From NCBI RefSeq assembly GCF_001512285.1, contig NZ_LNUV01000006.1, positions 94,721 to 158,720 of the forward strand: a stretch of DNA of 64,000 nt. Reading direction: 5' to 3'. Made by a program: the position numbers and the translations under genes. Below, piece by piece: positions 35,885 through 44,553 of the stretch. Under the pieces are notes generated by a model. That model did not search any database. It saw only the letters and a list, made by a program, of their open reading frames with translations, and was not told the origin of the DNA. The stretch's first letter is position 1, and every line of letters starts with the position of its first letter. The DNA comes from Arthrobacter sp. EpRS71 (GTDB taxonomy: Bacteria; Actinomycetota; Actinomycetes; Actinomycetales; Micrococcaceae).

Positions 35885-37423
35885 TCAGTCGCTGTAGTCT
35901 GCAGCGCCCGAGTTGGCGGGGAGCAGGGGCTTCTTGTCCGGTCGGTTGCGGCGGATGAGCTTGTAGATGAACGGCCATGCCAGGATGATCGCCACGATGA
36001 TGTAGACCACTATCGCGATGGGTTCGCTGAAGAGGCCGGCGGGATCGCCCGCGCTCAACTGCAGCGTCTTGCGGAGCTGGCCTTCGATGCGCGGCCCCAG
36101 AATCACGCCGAGGATCAGCGGCAGGACCGGAAGCCCGAAGCGCCGCATCATGAACCCGAGTGCGCCGAGAACCAGCAGGATCACCAGGTCGAACGCCTGC
36201 AGGTTGACCGAGTAGGCACCCAAGGTGGCAAAGAACAGGATGCCTGCGTAGAGGTAAGGGCGGGGGAGCTGCAGCAGTTTGGCCCACACCGGTGCCAGGG
36301 GCAGGTTGATGAGCAGGAGCAGGAAGTTGCCGATGAACAGGCTGGCGATCAGTGCCCACACCAGGGGACCTTGGCTGGAGAACAGCTGCGGACCGGGCTG
36401 GATGCCGTAGGACGTGAAGGCTGCGAGCATGACGGCGGCTGTTGCGTTGGTGGGCAGGCCCAGGGCAAGCATAGGGGTCAGTGTTCCGGCAGCGGCGGCG
36501 TTGTTGGCCGCTTCCGGTCCGGCGACACCTTCAATAGCGCCCTTGCCGAATTCCTCCGGGTGCTTGCTGAGCCGCTTCTCCGTGACATAGGAAAGGAAGG
36601 TAGGAATCTCCGCGCCACCGGCGGGCAAGGCGCCAAACGGGAAGCCGAAGGCAGTGCCGCGAAGCCAAGGCTTCCAGGAACGTTGCCAGTCCTTCTTGCC
36701 CATCCACGGACGGCCAACGGGAATGACGTGCAACGGTGTGCGGCGCAGGTGGGCGGCAACCCAGAGGGCTTCACCCACGGCGAAGATCGCGACCGCCACC
36801 ACCACGATGTCCAGGCCGTCCACCAGCAGGGGCTGGCCGAAGGTCAGGCGGCGTTGGCCGGTCACCGAGTCGATGCCCACCAAGCCGATAGCCAAACCAA
36901 GCGCAAGTGAAGCGAAGCCGCGGAGCCTGGACGAGCCGAGGACGGCAGTGACGGCCAGCAGGGCAAGGACCATGATGGCGAAGTAGCTGGGAGCGCCCAG
37001 ACTCACGGCGAACTGGACCACAATGGGCGCGAAGACGGCCAGAAGCGCGGTGCCGATGGTGCCGGCGATGAAGGAGCCGATGGCCGCGGTGGCAAGTGCC
37101 TGCGCGGCCCTGCCCGCCTTGGCCATCTTGTTGCCTTCGATCGCCGTCACCACCGACGACGATTCGCCCGGAGTATTTAGCAGGATGGACGTGGTGGAAC
37201 CGCCGAACATGCCGCCGTAGTAGATACCGGCGAACATGATGAACGCGCTGGTGGGCTCCAAAGCGGCAGTCACCGGAAGCAGCAGAGCCACTGTCATGGC
37301 CGGGCCCAGGCCCGGAAGGACGCCGACGGCGGTACCCAGGAGGACGCCGATCACGGCGAACAGGAGGTTCATGGGAGTCAGGGCGGTGGCGAAACCGTCC
37401 ATGAGGGAGGACCAGACGTCCAT
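35885..37423 (-). CDS. tctA: Tripartite tricarboxylate transporter permease TctA
   Basis: Large membrane subunit of 512 residues with about 11-12 helices. It has the family signatures [17 protein letters not shown] near residue 35, [20 protein letters not shown] near residue 70, and the second-half [18 protein letters not shown] and [13 protein letters not shown]. It takes up citrate-like di- or tricarboxylates together with TctB and the binding protein TctC, driven by ion gradient rather than ATP. Its start overlaps the tctB stop. Confidence 0.95.
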   Translation of the reverse strand: MDVWSSLMDGFATALTPMNLLFAVIGVLLGTAVGVLPGLGPAMTVALLLPVTAALEPTSAFIMFAGIYYGGMFGGSTTSILLNTPGESSSVVTAIEGNKMAKAGRAAQALATAAIGSFIAGTIGTALLAVFAPIVVQFAVSLGAPSYFAIMVLALLAVTAVLGSSRLRGFASLALGLAIGLVGIDSVTGQRRLTFGQPLLVDGLDIVVVAVAIFAVGEALWVAAHLRRTPLHVIPVGRPWMGKKDWQRSWKPWLRGTAFGFPFGALPAGGAEIPTFLSYVTEKRLSKHPEEFGKGAIEGVAGPEAANNAAAAGTLTPMLALGLPTNATAAVMLAAFTSYGIQPGPQLFSSQGPLVWALIASLFIGNFLLLLINLPLAPVWAKLLQLPRPYLYAGILFFATLGAYSVNLQAFDLVILLVLGALGFMMRRFGLPVLPLILGVILGPRIEGQLRKTLQLSAGDPAGLFSEPIAIVVYIIVAIILAWPFIYKLIRRNRPDKKPLLPANSGAADYSD

Positions 37424-37926
37424 TAGAGGATTCCTTCCAGGAGCCCGGCAGGCAGTGCGATGCCCAGGCCGAGGTAGAAGCCGTAGAAGGTCGCCAGGGC
37501 CAGAGCCACTGAAATGAGGCCGTCCCGAAGGTAGCGGCGGCTGCCCAAGGCCAGGACGCTGCCCCAGAACAGGAGGGTCCCGGAGATCACCCAGCCGGCC
37601 CAGTCAATGAGCAGGATGTTCAGGATGAAGGCACCGGCCAAGGGGAGGACGGTCTTCCAATCGGCGGGGTGTGCCAGGTCAACGTCCTCTCCGCCTTCGG
37701 CTTCACCCTTGCCGCCCCGGAGGACGTTGATGGCAAGGAGGATGGCGCAAATAATCAGGAGTCCGGAAACAATGAACGGAACAGTCTTCGGACCCACCGG
37801 GTCCGACTGGGAGTACGGGGTCACCAGGCCGTTCGCGTCCAGGAAGACCAGGACGCCCACCGCGCCGAGCAGGAGGGCTACCCCCAGCTCGGCGCGGCCT
37901 TTAAGGCCTGTGGCTAAGGAGCTCAC
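37423..37926 (-). CDS. tctB: Tripartite tricarboxylate transporter small subunit TctB
   Basis: Small membrane subunit of 167 residues with four hydrophobic segments (near residues 13-30, 48-68, 95-115 and 118-160), as usual for the poorly conserved TctB family. It has the typical [20 protein letters not shown] early segment. It overlaps tctC by four bases and tctA by one, so all three are translationally coupled. Confidence 0.92.
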   Translation of the reverse strand: MSSLATGLKGRAELGVALLLGAVGVLVFLDANGLVTPYSQSDPVGPKTVPFIVSGLLIICAILLAINVLRGGKGEAEGGEDVDLAHPADWKTVLPLAGAFILNILLIDWAGWVISGTLLFWGSVLALGSRRYLRDGLISVALALATFYGFYLGLGIALPAGLLEGIL

Positions 37927-38930
37927 GCCAACCCGAGCTTGGTGAGGACGTCCGCCACCCGCTTATCCTGGTCAGTCAGGAACGTCTTGAACTCGTCACC
38001 GGTGACAAAAGCATCGGACCAGCTGTGGGTCTTGAGGGCTTCCTTCCAACCGGCCGAGGCGTGCATTTTCTCAAGGGCTGCGATCAGGGACTTCTTGTCG
38101 TCCTCGCTGATGCCCGGAGGGGCCACAACGCCGCGCCAGTTGGTGAAGACCAGGTCAATGTTGGATTCCTTCAACGTGGGAGCATCCACGCCGTCCAAGC
38201 GGTTCTCGCCACTGGTGGCCAGGACCCTGATCTCACCGGACTTGATCTGCTGCAGGTACTCGCCGGCGCCGGAAGCGGCGAAGCCCAGCTTGTTACCGAG
38301 GATGGCGGGCAGAAGGTCGCCACCGCCGTCGTAAGAAACAAAGTTGACCTTGGTGGCGTCGATGCCAACAGCGCCAGCCAACTGCATCGGCAGGAGGTGG
38401 TCCGGGCCGCCGGGCGAGGAACCGCCGCCTACCGCGATGGAGCCAGGGTTGGCCTTCCACGCCTTCACCAGATCATCAATGGTTTTGTACGGGGAATCCT
38501 TGCTGACCATGATGGCGCCCGGTTCCTCGATCAGCTTCGCCAGCGGAGTGGTCTCCGTCAGCTTCGACTCGGACTTGTTGGTGTAGCTCGCCCCAACGAC
38601 GCCCAGGCCCATGAGCATGGTGAGGTCGCCATTGCCCTTTTCGTTCACGATGCGGGCCAGGCCCACGGTGCCCCCGGCGCCGGCAAGGTTGAATACCTCG
38701 GTGTTGGTGGAAATCTTCTCGTCGTCCAGAACCTTGGCGGCTGCCCGTGCGGTGGTGTCGTAGCCGCCGCCGGGAGTGTTGGGAACCATGATCTGGAGAC
38801 CGGTGATGGGCCCTGCGGCTGCGCCGGAGCTTTCAGAACCGGTGGACTTACCTGTGGCACCGCAGCCGGTGGCCATCAGGGCGATGCCGGCAGCGACGGC
38901 GGCGACTCGCAATGCGCGGATCTGGCGCAT
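37923..38930 (-). CDS. tctC: Tripartite tricarboxylate transporter binding protein TctC
   Basis: Secreted substrate-binding lipoprotein of 335 residues (Bug family). The signal ends in lipobox MATGC with Cys23. The mature part begins with the family motif LQIMVPNTPGGGYDTTARA and has YKTIDDLVKAWKANPGSIAVGGGSSPGGPDHL. It is first in tctCBA, divergent from the two-component system at 39177, a frequent arrangement in which the sensor detects the carboxylate. Citrate or a similar acid is the likely ligand. Confidence 0.95.
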   Translation of the reverse strand: MRQIRALRVAAVAAGIALMATGCGATGKSTGSESSGAAAGPITGLQIMVPNTPGGGYDTTARAAAKVLDDEKISTNTEVFNLAGAGGTVGLARIVNEKGNGDLTMLMGLGVVGASYTNKSESKLTETTPLAKLIEEPGAIMVSKDSPYKTIDDLVKAWKANPGSIAVGGGSSPGGPDHLLPMQLAGAVGIDATKVNFVSYDGGGDLLPAILGNKLGFAASGAGEYLQQIKSGEIRVLATSGENRLDGVDAPTLKESNIDLVFTNWRGVVAPPGISEDDKKSLIAALEKMHASAGWKEALKTHSWSDAFVTGDEFKTFLTDQDKRVADVLTKLGLA

Positions 38931-39018
38931 GGTGTTCCTCTTCTCATCTTTGAAAAATCGGTGCAGGGCGATCAGCGTTGTGCCCCGTTGATTTGATGCT
39001 AGGCGGGTGCGTGACAGG

Positions 39019-39043
39019 GATCACTCTTGTGTTCGCAGTGATC
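39019..39043. promoter_or_regulatory. Inverted repeat in the tctC / sensor-kinase divergent region
   Basis: GATCAC (39019-39024) and GTGATC (39038-39043) form a six-base dyad with a 13-base spacer in the 246-base divergent region. It could bind the response regulator encoded at 40808 or a CRP-type regulator. Evidence is limited to symmetry and location. Confidence 0.4.
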
Positions 39044-39176
39044 TTTAAGTTCATTGCGTTCACGGGATGTGGCCCTCTGAGCTGGTCTTCTGTGCCTCTG
39101 GGGTATAGTTCCGATACGCCACGCAGCGGGCCCCGGTAGCCCGCCCGTCTCCGGCTCCACCCAAAGGAAACCAGCA

Positions 39177-40811
39177 GTGACACCACTGACTCGTCTGTCT
39201 CAAAGAAGAGGCATGTCCCTGGCAGGGCAGTACCTGGTGCTGCAGTTGCTCATTGTCCTGGCCGTCCTGGTGGCTGTGGTTGCCATCTCGCTGGCCCAGT
39301 CGGCCGCGGCCTTCGAACGGACAGAGGGGCGCCGGGCATTGTCCGCAGCTGAGGCCCTGGGCAACAACCCCACAGTGCGTGCCCTGCTCCCTTCCGCCGA
39401 GCCTCGCGTTGGTTCAGCTCTCCCCGCCGTGGCCGAATCTGTGCGCACGGTTTCCGGATCATCCCACGTGGCCCTCGCCAAGCTTGACGGCACAGTGGTG
39501 GCCTCGTCCGATCCCAGTTTCTTGGGCCAGCAACTGCCGCGGGGTGACAGCAGGGTCATGGAAGGCCGGGCGTGGACCGGGGTGTTACCCGGCAGCGGTG
39601 GTGCGGTGCTGTCCGCACACGTCCCGGTCCTGGATGATTCCGGAACAATGATCGGCATCGCCTCCATCAGCCGGAACTATCCGTCCACCATCGAGCGCCT
39701 GGGTGATGCCGTTCCCAATCTGCTCACCTACCTGGGCGTGGCCAGTGTCCTGGGCGTCGCGGGTTCCCTCCTGTTGTCCCGGCGCGTCAAACGGCAGACC
39801 CTGGGCATGGAACCGCGGGAAATCACCGGCCTCGTGGAAAACCGTGAAGCGATGCTGCAAGGCCTGAAGGAAGGAGTGGTCGCCCTGGACCCCCACGAAC
39901 GCATCACAGTGGCCAACCAAAGCGCCCGGCAACTCCTCGGTCTGCCAGCGGATTGCGTAGGGAAGAAGCTGCGATCCCTCCACGTGGACCCCGCGCTGAA
40001 CATCGTCCTCACCCGCGACCAAGCCGACCCCGACCAGCTGGTGCTCGTGGGGGAGCGGCTGGTGGTCATGAACCGTGTGGCACTGCGCTCGCACGGCCGC
40101 GACATCGGTTCCGTCACAACGCTGAGGGACCGGACCGAGCTGTCCTCCCTTGAGAGCGAACTCGGCGCCACCCGCACCGTCACCGACACCCTGCGGGCCC
40201 AAGCCCATGAGTTCGCCAACCAACTCCACGTCATCTCCGGCCTCATCCAAATTGGCGAATACGACTCCGTGGTGCAGTTCGTCAACGGCGCCACCGTGGA
40301 CCGCACCCGGCTCAACGACGACGTCACCAGCCGCATCCAGGACCCCGCGCTCGCCGCCCTCCTCATCGCGAAAGCCAGCCTGGCCACTGAGCGCGGCGTG
40401 GAACTGAAACTGGACCCAGAGTCCGCGCTGCCTCGGGTGGGCGAAGAACTCTCCAGGGACCTCACCACCGTGGTGGGCAACCTGGTGGATAACGCGTTCG
40501 ACGCCGTTACCGGCTCCGCCGGGGCATCGGTGCGGGTGCTGGTGGTCAACTCGACGGACGGGGTCATGGTCACCGTCCAGGATAATGGTCCAGGCGTGCC
40601 TTACGGCTCGACTGAAGACATCTTCCGCCAAGGCTTCTCCACCAAAGACCCGGGACCGGGCGATGCCCGGGGATTTGGGTTGGCGTTGTCGCGGGTGATC
40701 TGCCGCCGGTCCGGAGGTGACCTGATGGTGTCCAATGACCAGGGGGCTGTGTTCACTGCACGGTTCAGCAAACACATCTCACATTCCAGCGAAGGGGCTG
40801 CGCAGCCGTGA
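39177..40811 (+). CDS. CitA/DcuS-family sensor histidine kinase
   Basis: Membrane sensor of 544 residues. TM1 is near residues 18-40, an extracytoplasmic PDC-type domain spans about 45-175 with VALAKLDGTVVASSDPSFLGQ, TM2 is near 180-200, a PAS domain follows (MLQGLKEGVVALDPHERITVANQSA), and then the kinase core. Phosphoacceptor His is in QAHEFANQLHVISGL; the ATPase has GNLVDNAFDAV (N box), QDNGPGVP and GFGLALSRV. It starts at GTG and is coupled by four bases to its response regulator. Probable ligand is the tricarboxylate imported by TctCBA. Confidence 0.94.
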   Translation: MTPLTRLSQRRGMSLAGQYLVLQLLIVLAVLVAVVAISLAQSAAAFERTEGRRALSAAEALGNNPTVRALLPSAEPRVGSALPAVAESVRTVSGSSHVALAKLDGTVVASSDPSFLGQQLPRGDSRVMEGRAWTGVLPGSGGAVLSAHVPVLDDSGTMIGIASISRNYPSTIERLGDAVPNLLTYLGVASVLGVAGSLLLSRRVKRQTLGMEPREITGLVENREAMLQGLKEGVVALDPHERITVANQSARQLLGLPADCVGKKLRSLHVDPALNIVLTRDQADPDQLVLVGERLVVMNRVALRSHGRDIGSVTTLRDRTELSSLESELGATRTVTDTLRAQAHEFANQLHVISGLIQIGEYDSVVQFVNGATVDRTRLNDDVTSRIQDPALAALLIAKASLATERGVELKLDPESALPRVGEELSRDLTTVVGNLVDNAFDAVTGSAGASVRVLVVNSTDGVMVTVQDNGPGVPYGSTEDIFRQGFSTKDPGPGDARGFGLALSRVICRRSGGDLMVSNDQGAVFTARFSKHISHSSEGAAQP

Positions 40812-41476
40812 TCAAGGTACTGATCGTCGACGACGACTTCATGGTGGCCAAGGTCCACGCCGGATTCATCCAAAGGACACCCGGCTTTGAGGTGGTGGGC
40901 GCTGCACACACAGGGGCGCAGGCCCTGGTGGAAACCGAGAGGCTGCAGCCTGACCTTGTGCTGCTGGACATCCACCTTCCGGACGCCAACGGCTTGGACC
41001 TCATGCACCAGCTCCGGGACGTGGCCCCCGACCTGGACGTACTGGTGATCAGCGCCGCCCGGGAAGTGGAGACAGTCCGAAAAGCCTTGCGCGGCGGGAT
41101 CGTGCACTACCTGATCAAGCCGTTCTCCCAAGCAGATCTGCAGGAACGCCTGGAGCACTACCTCAGCGCCTACCAAGGGCTGGATGCTTCCAAGGTGGAG
41201 GCCGAACAGTCCGATGTGAACAAGGTCTTTGGGCTGTCTGCTTCCGAGCGGACCCTGCCCAAGGGATGCAGCGTGGAAACCCTCGGACTGGTTGAATCAG
41301 CCCTGAAAACAGCGCCGGGGGATCTCTCCGCAGCGGAACTGGCCGAGCAACTCGGCACGTCCCGTGTCAGCGCCCGCCGTTACCTGGAGTACCTCCACGA
41401 CGAGGGGGCGCTGGAGGTCAGACTCAAGTACGGCGTCGGACGTCCTGAAAGGCGATATGTGCTGAAGGGGCGGTGA
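40808..41476 (+). CDS. CitB/DcuR-family response regulator
   Basis: Response regulator of 222 residues. The receiver domain has acidic residues in IVDDDFMVAKVH, phosphoacceptor Asp54 in LLDIHLPDANG and Lys in YLIKPFS. The C-terminal HTH (LSAAELAEQLGTSRVSARRYLEYLHDEGALEVRL) is of the type found in citrate and fumarate regulators. It overlaps the kinase gene as GTGA. It likely activates tctCBA in the presence of the carboxylate. Confidence 0.94.
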   Translation: MIKVLIVDDDFMVAKVHAGFIQRTPGFEVVGAAHTGAQALVETERLQPDLVLLDIHLPDANGLDLMHQLRDVAPDLDVLVISAAREVETVRKALRGGIVHYLIKPFSQADLQERLEHYLSAYQGLDASKVEAEQSDVNKVFGLSASERTLPKGCSVETLGLVESALKTAPGDLSAAELAEQLGTSRVSARRYLEYLHDEGALEVRLKYGVGRPERRYVLKGR

Positions 41477-41802
41477 GCCCTCAGGCGTGCGGCCACCCAG
41501 ACCGGGCCGGCACAAAGGCGCACATGTTCCTGCGAAGGACCGCCCGGTTATCAGGAACGCCACCAACCACAGTGCAGTCACGGATGCCGTCGGACCCCGC
41601 TCAAAGCGATTCCCTGACCTGGAGCGGTAGAACGCAACCGAGGCTCACCTTCCAGTTTGCCTTCGCTTCGCTGGCTTGAAATGCGCAAGCTAGGGATCAT
41701 GACGGGTACGGGATCGCGGTCAATGGACGGAAAATGGCCGCGGTCAATTGTCCAAAATGCCTTGGACAGTTCGAGTCATGCCCGTGGGCTTGTGCCAGTT
41801 CG
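41477..41802. other. Intergenic stretch between the two-component system and the PIN gene
   Basis: About 325 bases with no convincing gene. Toward the right end, CGCGGTCAAT occurs twice (41715 and 41739) and AAAATG twice (41731 and 41754), giving an imperfect 24-base tandem repeat. The stretch marks the border between core-like genes and the accessory toxin-antitoxin block. It may be an insertion-sequence end remnant, but no transposase fragment was recognised. Confidence 0.5.
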
Positions 41803-42381
41803 CTAGAAGAGATCCCGGATTAGTGCTGTGGCCGCATCCATGCCGTACAGCTTGTTCAAGGTATCCAGAATGTCCTCTGGCGACGACTCTGTACCCATAC
41901 GCCCTGACCGGCTAGACATGGCCAGGACGGCATGGAGTCCCAAATCCGGCCTCATGGACACCGTATCGAATGCGAACTCCTTTGCACTCACCACCTGAAT
42001 GCCAGCAGGGATTTTTTCTTCAGGGAAGTCGCGGTAATTTTCTGTCACGATACTGCCAGCGCCGCCCACAACTGCTGCAGCCAGCACATGCTCGTCATCG
42101 GGATCAGGCAAACCATAGGTCCCCTCGAGCCCTTCCCAATTCGTTACGACGGAATCTCCGAAGCTGGAGCGCATGCGGTCGACCAAGTGCGAGGCCTTTT
42201 CCCGCGCGCCTTCCTCACTGTCACCTCGCTCTACCCGCTTAATCTCTTCGTTTGCCTCGACCTCCATAAGGATGGCCTCGCTAAAAATGAAGCGGTAAGC
42301 GCCCTCGAATGCCAGAGATAACAGAAAGTCGCGTTGAGTGCTGGGCCAGAGAACACAGCTGTCAAGGAGGGCAGTGAACAT
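41803..42381 (-). CDS. PIN-domain protein, probable toxin
   Basis: Protein of 192 residues with a PIN-like nuclease start (FTALLDSCVLWPSTQRDFLLSLA, Asp7), a Glu-rich EVEANEEIKRV segment, and the acidic motif LPDPDDEHVLAAAVVGGAGSIVTEN typical of the PIN active site. PIN proteins are usually RNases. It lies 13 bases downstream of an HTH gene on the same strand, forming a likely type II toxin-antitoxin pair. GC content looks lower than in neighbours, fitting horizontal gain. Confidence 0.87.
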   Translation of the reverse strand: MFTALLDSCVLWPSTQRDFLLSLAFEGAYRFIFSEAILMEVEANEEIKRVERGDSEEGAREKASHLVDRMRSSFGDSVVTNWEGLEGTYGLPDPDDEHVLAAAVVGGAGSIVTENYRDFPEEKIPAGIQVVSAKEFAFDTVSMRPDLGLHAVLAMSSRSGRMGTESSPEDILDTLNKLYGMDAATALIRDLF

Positions 42382-42394
42382 GGTTCCTATGGTG

Positions 42395-42919
42395 TCATTG
42401 CTTGTGCTGTCGGCGGCGCTCCGCCGCTACAGCACGAGCCCTCTTCATCCTGCTAGTTGCTACCTCAGGGTTTTCATCGTCATCTACTCCCAAGGAATCC
42501 AGAGCTTCGTATTGCTCCGCCTTTCGGACTTCCTTGAAGGCCAGGACGTCTTCGAGCTTAATGCGCCGGTGAGTACCAGGCTTTTCGAAGGGGATCTTTC
42601 CGGCATCGAGGAGGCGAACAAGTGTCGGACGCGTGACGCCCAACAGTTCCGCCGCCTGCTGAGTAGTCAGAGTCATAGAACTGGGGGTGATGGTAATGGC
42701 CAGGCCCTTACGCATTGCTTCCACGGTTTTAACGAGTACTTCATAGATTTCGTGGGGGATCTCAACTTGGTCTCCGGCTTCAGCACCGGAGAGAAAGAAC
42801 TGTGGAGAAGGTCGAGAGCCGTTCTTCTCGGCATGGGCCTCCATGAAGCTGTAGATCTTGCCAGTTTGAGGCGCCTCTGGTGCGAGGAAGGTTTCCTTGG
42901 TCGCTGCACTCGTAGCCAT
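42395..42919 (-). CDS. HTH (excisionase/MerR-type) protein, probable antitoxin
   Basis: Protein of 174 residues. An excisionase-type winged HTH is at residues 83-120 (LTTQQAAELLGVTRPTLVRLLDAG then PGTHRRI). The N-terminal half holds IPHEIYEVLVKTVEAM and may contact the toxin, and the C-terminus is Arg/Lys-rich. It is first in the HTH-PIN pair, and the upstream region contains three CGTTTT elements spaced by multiples of nine bases, suggesting autoregulation. ATG at 42919. Confidence 0.87.
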   Translation of the reverse strand: MATSAATKETFLAPEAPQTGKIYSFMEAHAEKNGSRPSPQFFLSGAEAGDQVEIPHEIYEVLVKTVEAMRKGLAITITPSSMTLTTQQAAELLGVTRPTLVRLLDAGKIPFEKPGTHRRIKLEDVLAFKEVRKAEQYEALDSLGVDDDENPEVATSRMKRARAVAAERRRQHKQ

Positions 42920-42934
42920 GGGTTGCTCGCTATC

Positions 42935-42967
42935 CGTTTTCTACGAAATTACCGTTTTGTTCGTTTT
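42935..42967. promoter_or_regulatory. Phased CGTTTT elements upstream of the antitoxin gene
   Basis: CGTTTT occurs at 42935, 42953 and 42962 (AAAACG on the coding strand), with spacings of 18 and 9 bases, 16-48 bases upstream of the antitoxin start. The region is AT-rich and would include the promoter. Binding by the HTH protein is an inference. Confidence 0.45.
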
Positions 42968-43074
42968 GACTCATGGTAGTCCCTGAGGTTGAGTGAAGCT
43001 AGTCGTCGGGCCAGCGAGCTCTGCTTCGGCGGGACTGAGCGTCCCTGGCTAGATGTACGTCGGGGTTCCAGCGC

Positions 43075-44106
43075 TCATTGGGCTGGCTTCCACCCCAAGG
43101 CCGGCCCCAATTTCCCTGCGATGTCAGTGAGGATCTGCACGTAGTCCTCGTGGTCGAAGCTGAAGGGCAGTGCGAACGCCACCTCGTCCACTTCCTGGAA
43201 TCCTGCGTGCGAATATAGGTGCTCGGCGATTTCGTCGCTGGTGCCTATGAGATCCCGGGCAAACATCATGCCCTTCGGTCCCTGCGGGGACTGTGTGCGG
43301 GGAGTGCGTTCATCAACGTAGCGCTGGTACTTCGCACGCTGGCCGCTGGAAGCAGAATCTGTGGGGATGACTACCAAGCCTTGCGATGCGCGGGCGGTGT
43401 TGCCGGCTGCGGCGGCTGCTTCACGGTACGCGCGGATCTGTGATTGCTGGACCTTGGCGAAGTCCGGCTCCTGGTCCTTGTCCGGGAAGATCACGCTGCT
43501 GGAGAGCAGGTTGAAGCCGTTTTCTCCGGCCCAGACGGCCGATTTCATGCTGCCCGCCCCGTACCAGAGGCGGCCGCGCAGTCCGGGGGAGTGCGGCTCC
43601 ACCCGGTTGGAGAATTCCTCCACCACGCCCTGTTTGCCGGAGAAGTCCCGGACCTTGTCGCCAGCGACCAGACGGGCAAAGCGTTCCACGCGGGCGTAGG
43701 AGAAGTCCTCTGTTTCTGAGGAATCCGGGTACAGCTCCTGCTTCACGGTGTCGTAGTGCATCGGTTCTCCCACGCTCAGCCCCGGATTGATCCGTCCGCC
43801 TGCGAGCAGATCCACGGTGGCCAGGTCTTCGGCCAGCCGCAACGGGTTTTCCCAACCCAGCGGGGTTACCGCGGTTCCGAGCTCAATCCTTGACGTGCGC
43901 TGGCTGGCAGCGGCCATGACTGCTACAGGGGAGGAGATTCCGAACTGCAAATGACGGTGCCGGAGCCAGGCACTATCGAACCCCAGCTGCTCACCGAGCT
44001 CGATGATCTCCAGCGTGGACCGGTGGCCGGCAGCCGGATCAGCGGCGTCGAACAGGCCGATGGTGAGAAAGCCGAGCTTGTGGAGGGGCTGTTCGGGGCG
44101 GGGCAT
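43075..44106 (-). CDS. LLM class flavin-dependent oxidoreductase
   Basis: Luciferase-like monooxygenase family protein of 343 residues (TIM barrel using FMN or F420). Family features are LGFLTIGLFDAADPAAGHRSTLEIIELGEQLGFDSAWLRHRHL at the N-terminus, SRIELGTAVTPLGWENPLRLAEDLATVDLLAGGRINPGLSVG, and late MFARDLIGTSDEIAEHL. Substrate unknown. It stands alone and is divergent from the HTH/HipA pair at 44251. Confidence 0.9.
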   Translation of the reverse strand: MPRPEQPLHKLGFLTIGLFDAADPAAGHRSTLEIIELGEQLGFDSAWLRHRHLQFGISSPVAVMAAASQRTSRIELGTAVTPLGWENPLRLAEDLATVDLLAGGRINPGLSVGEPMHYDTVKQELYPDSSETEDFSYARVERFARLVAGDKVRDFSGKQGVVEEFSNRVEPHSPGLRGRLWYGAGSMKSAVWAGENGFNLLSSSVIFPDKDQEPDFAKVQQSQIRAYREAAAAAGNTARASQGLVVIPTDSASSGQRAKYQRYVDERTPRTQSPQGPKGMMFARDLIGTSDEIAEHLYSHAGFQEVDEVAFALPFSFDHEDYVQILTDIAGKLGPALGWKPAQ

Positions 44107-44250
44107 GGACGTCCTTCGGGTTGGGTCGGCAGTTACTGCCCAGAATAGGCGGCGGTACCGGGGGCGACGGCGGGAGGTTACCTTTTGTGATGGGGGCGGG
44201 CAAGCTTCGCCCTTTCATAAGGTAGCTAGTTCATTGCTTTAAACCACGTA

Positions 44251-44553
44251 ATGGCACAAGATAGATACATGAACAGCAGAGATGCCATGCGTCGTCTAGG
44301 GGAGAATCTGCGAAGCCGACGAATCATCCTCGGCTTGTCGCAGGAACTTGTCGCCGAACGTGCTGACCTTTCACGGCCGACGCTCATGCGCATGGAAACC
44401 GGCGAAGGTGGAAAAATCGAACACTTGATGACCGTTGCGTCTGTGCTCGGTGTTGCTGAAGACCTTATTAGTGCTTTGGACCCCCTGAATACAGATCTTG
44501 GTAGGGCGCGGGCGCACCTGCTGAGCAGGCAGCGCGCCCCCAGGAGGAACTAA
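44251..44553 (+). CDS. hipB: XRE family HTH protein, HipB-like antitoxin
   Basis: Protein of 100 residues with a Cro/C1-type HTH (LGENLRSRRIILGLSQELVAERADLSRPTLMRMETGEGGKIEHLMTVASVLGV). It overlaps hipA by one base as TAATG, with an AGGAGG ribosome site inside its own 3' end, the usual HipB-HipA arrangement. The start may be ATG 44251 or ATG 44269. It should repress the operon and neutralise HipA (family knowledge). Confidence 0.88.
   Translation: MAQDRYMNSRDAMRRLGENLRSRRIILGLSQELVAERADLSRPTLMRMETGEGGKIEHLMTVASVLGVAEDLISALDPLNTDLGRARAHLLSRQRAPRRN

Noticed and set aside
41473..41679. 68-codon frame after the response regulator gene
   Set aside because: It overlaps the end of the regulator gene, has no ribosome site of note and no family resemblance.
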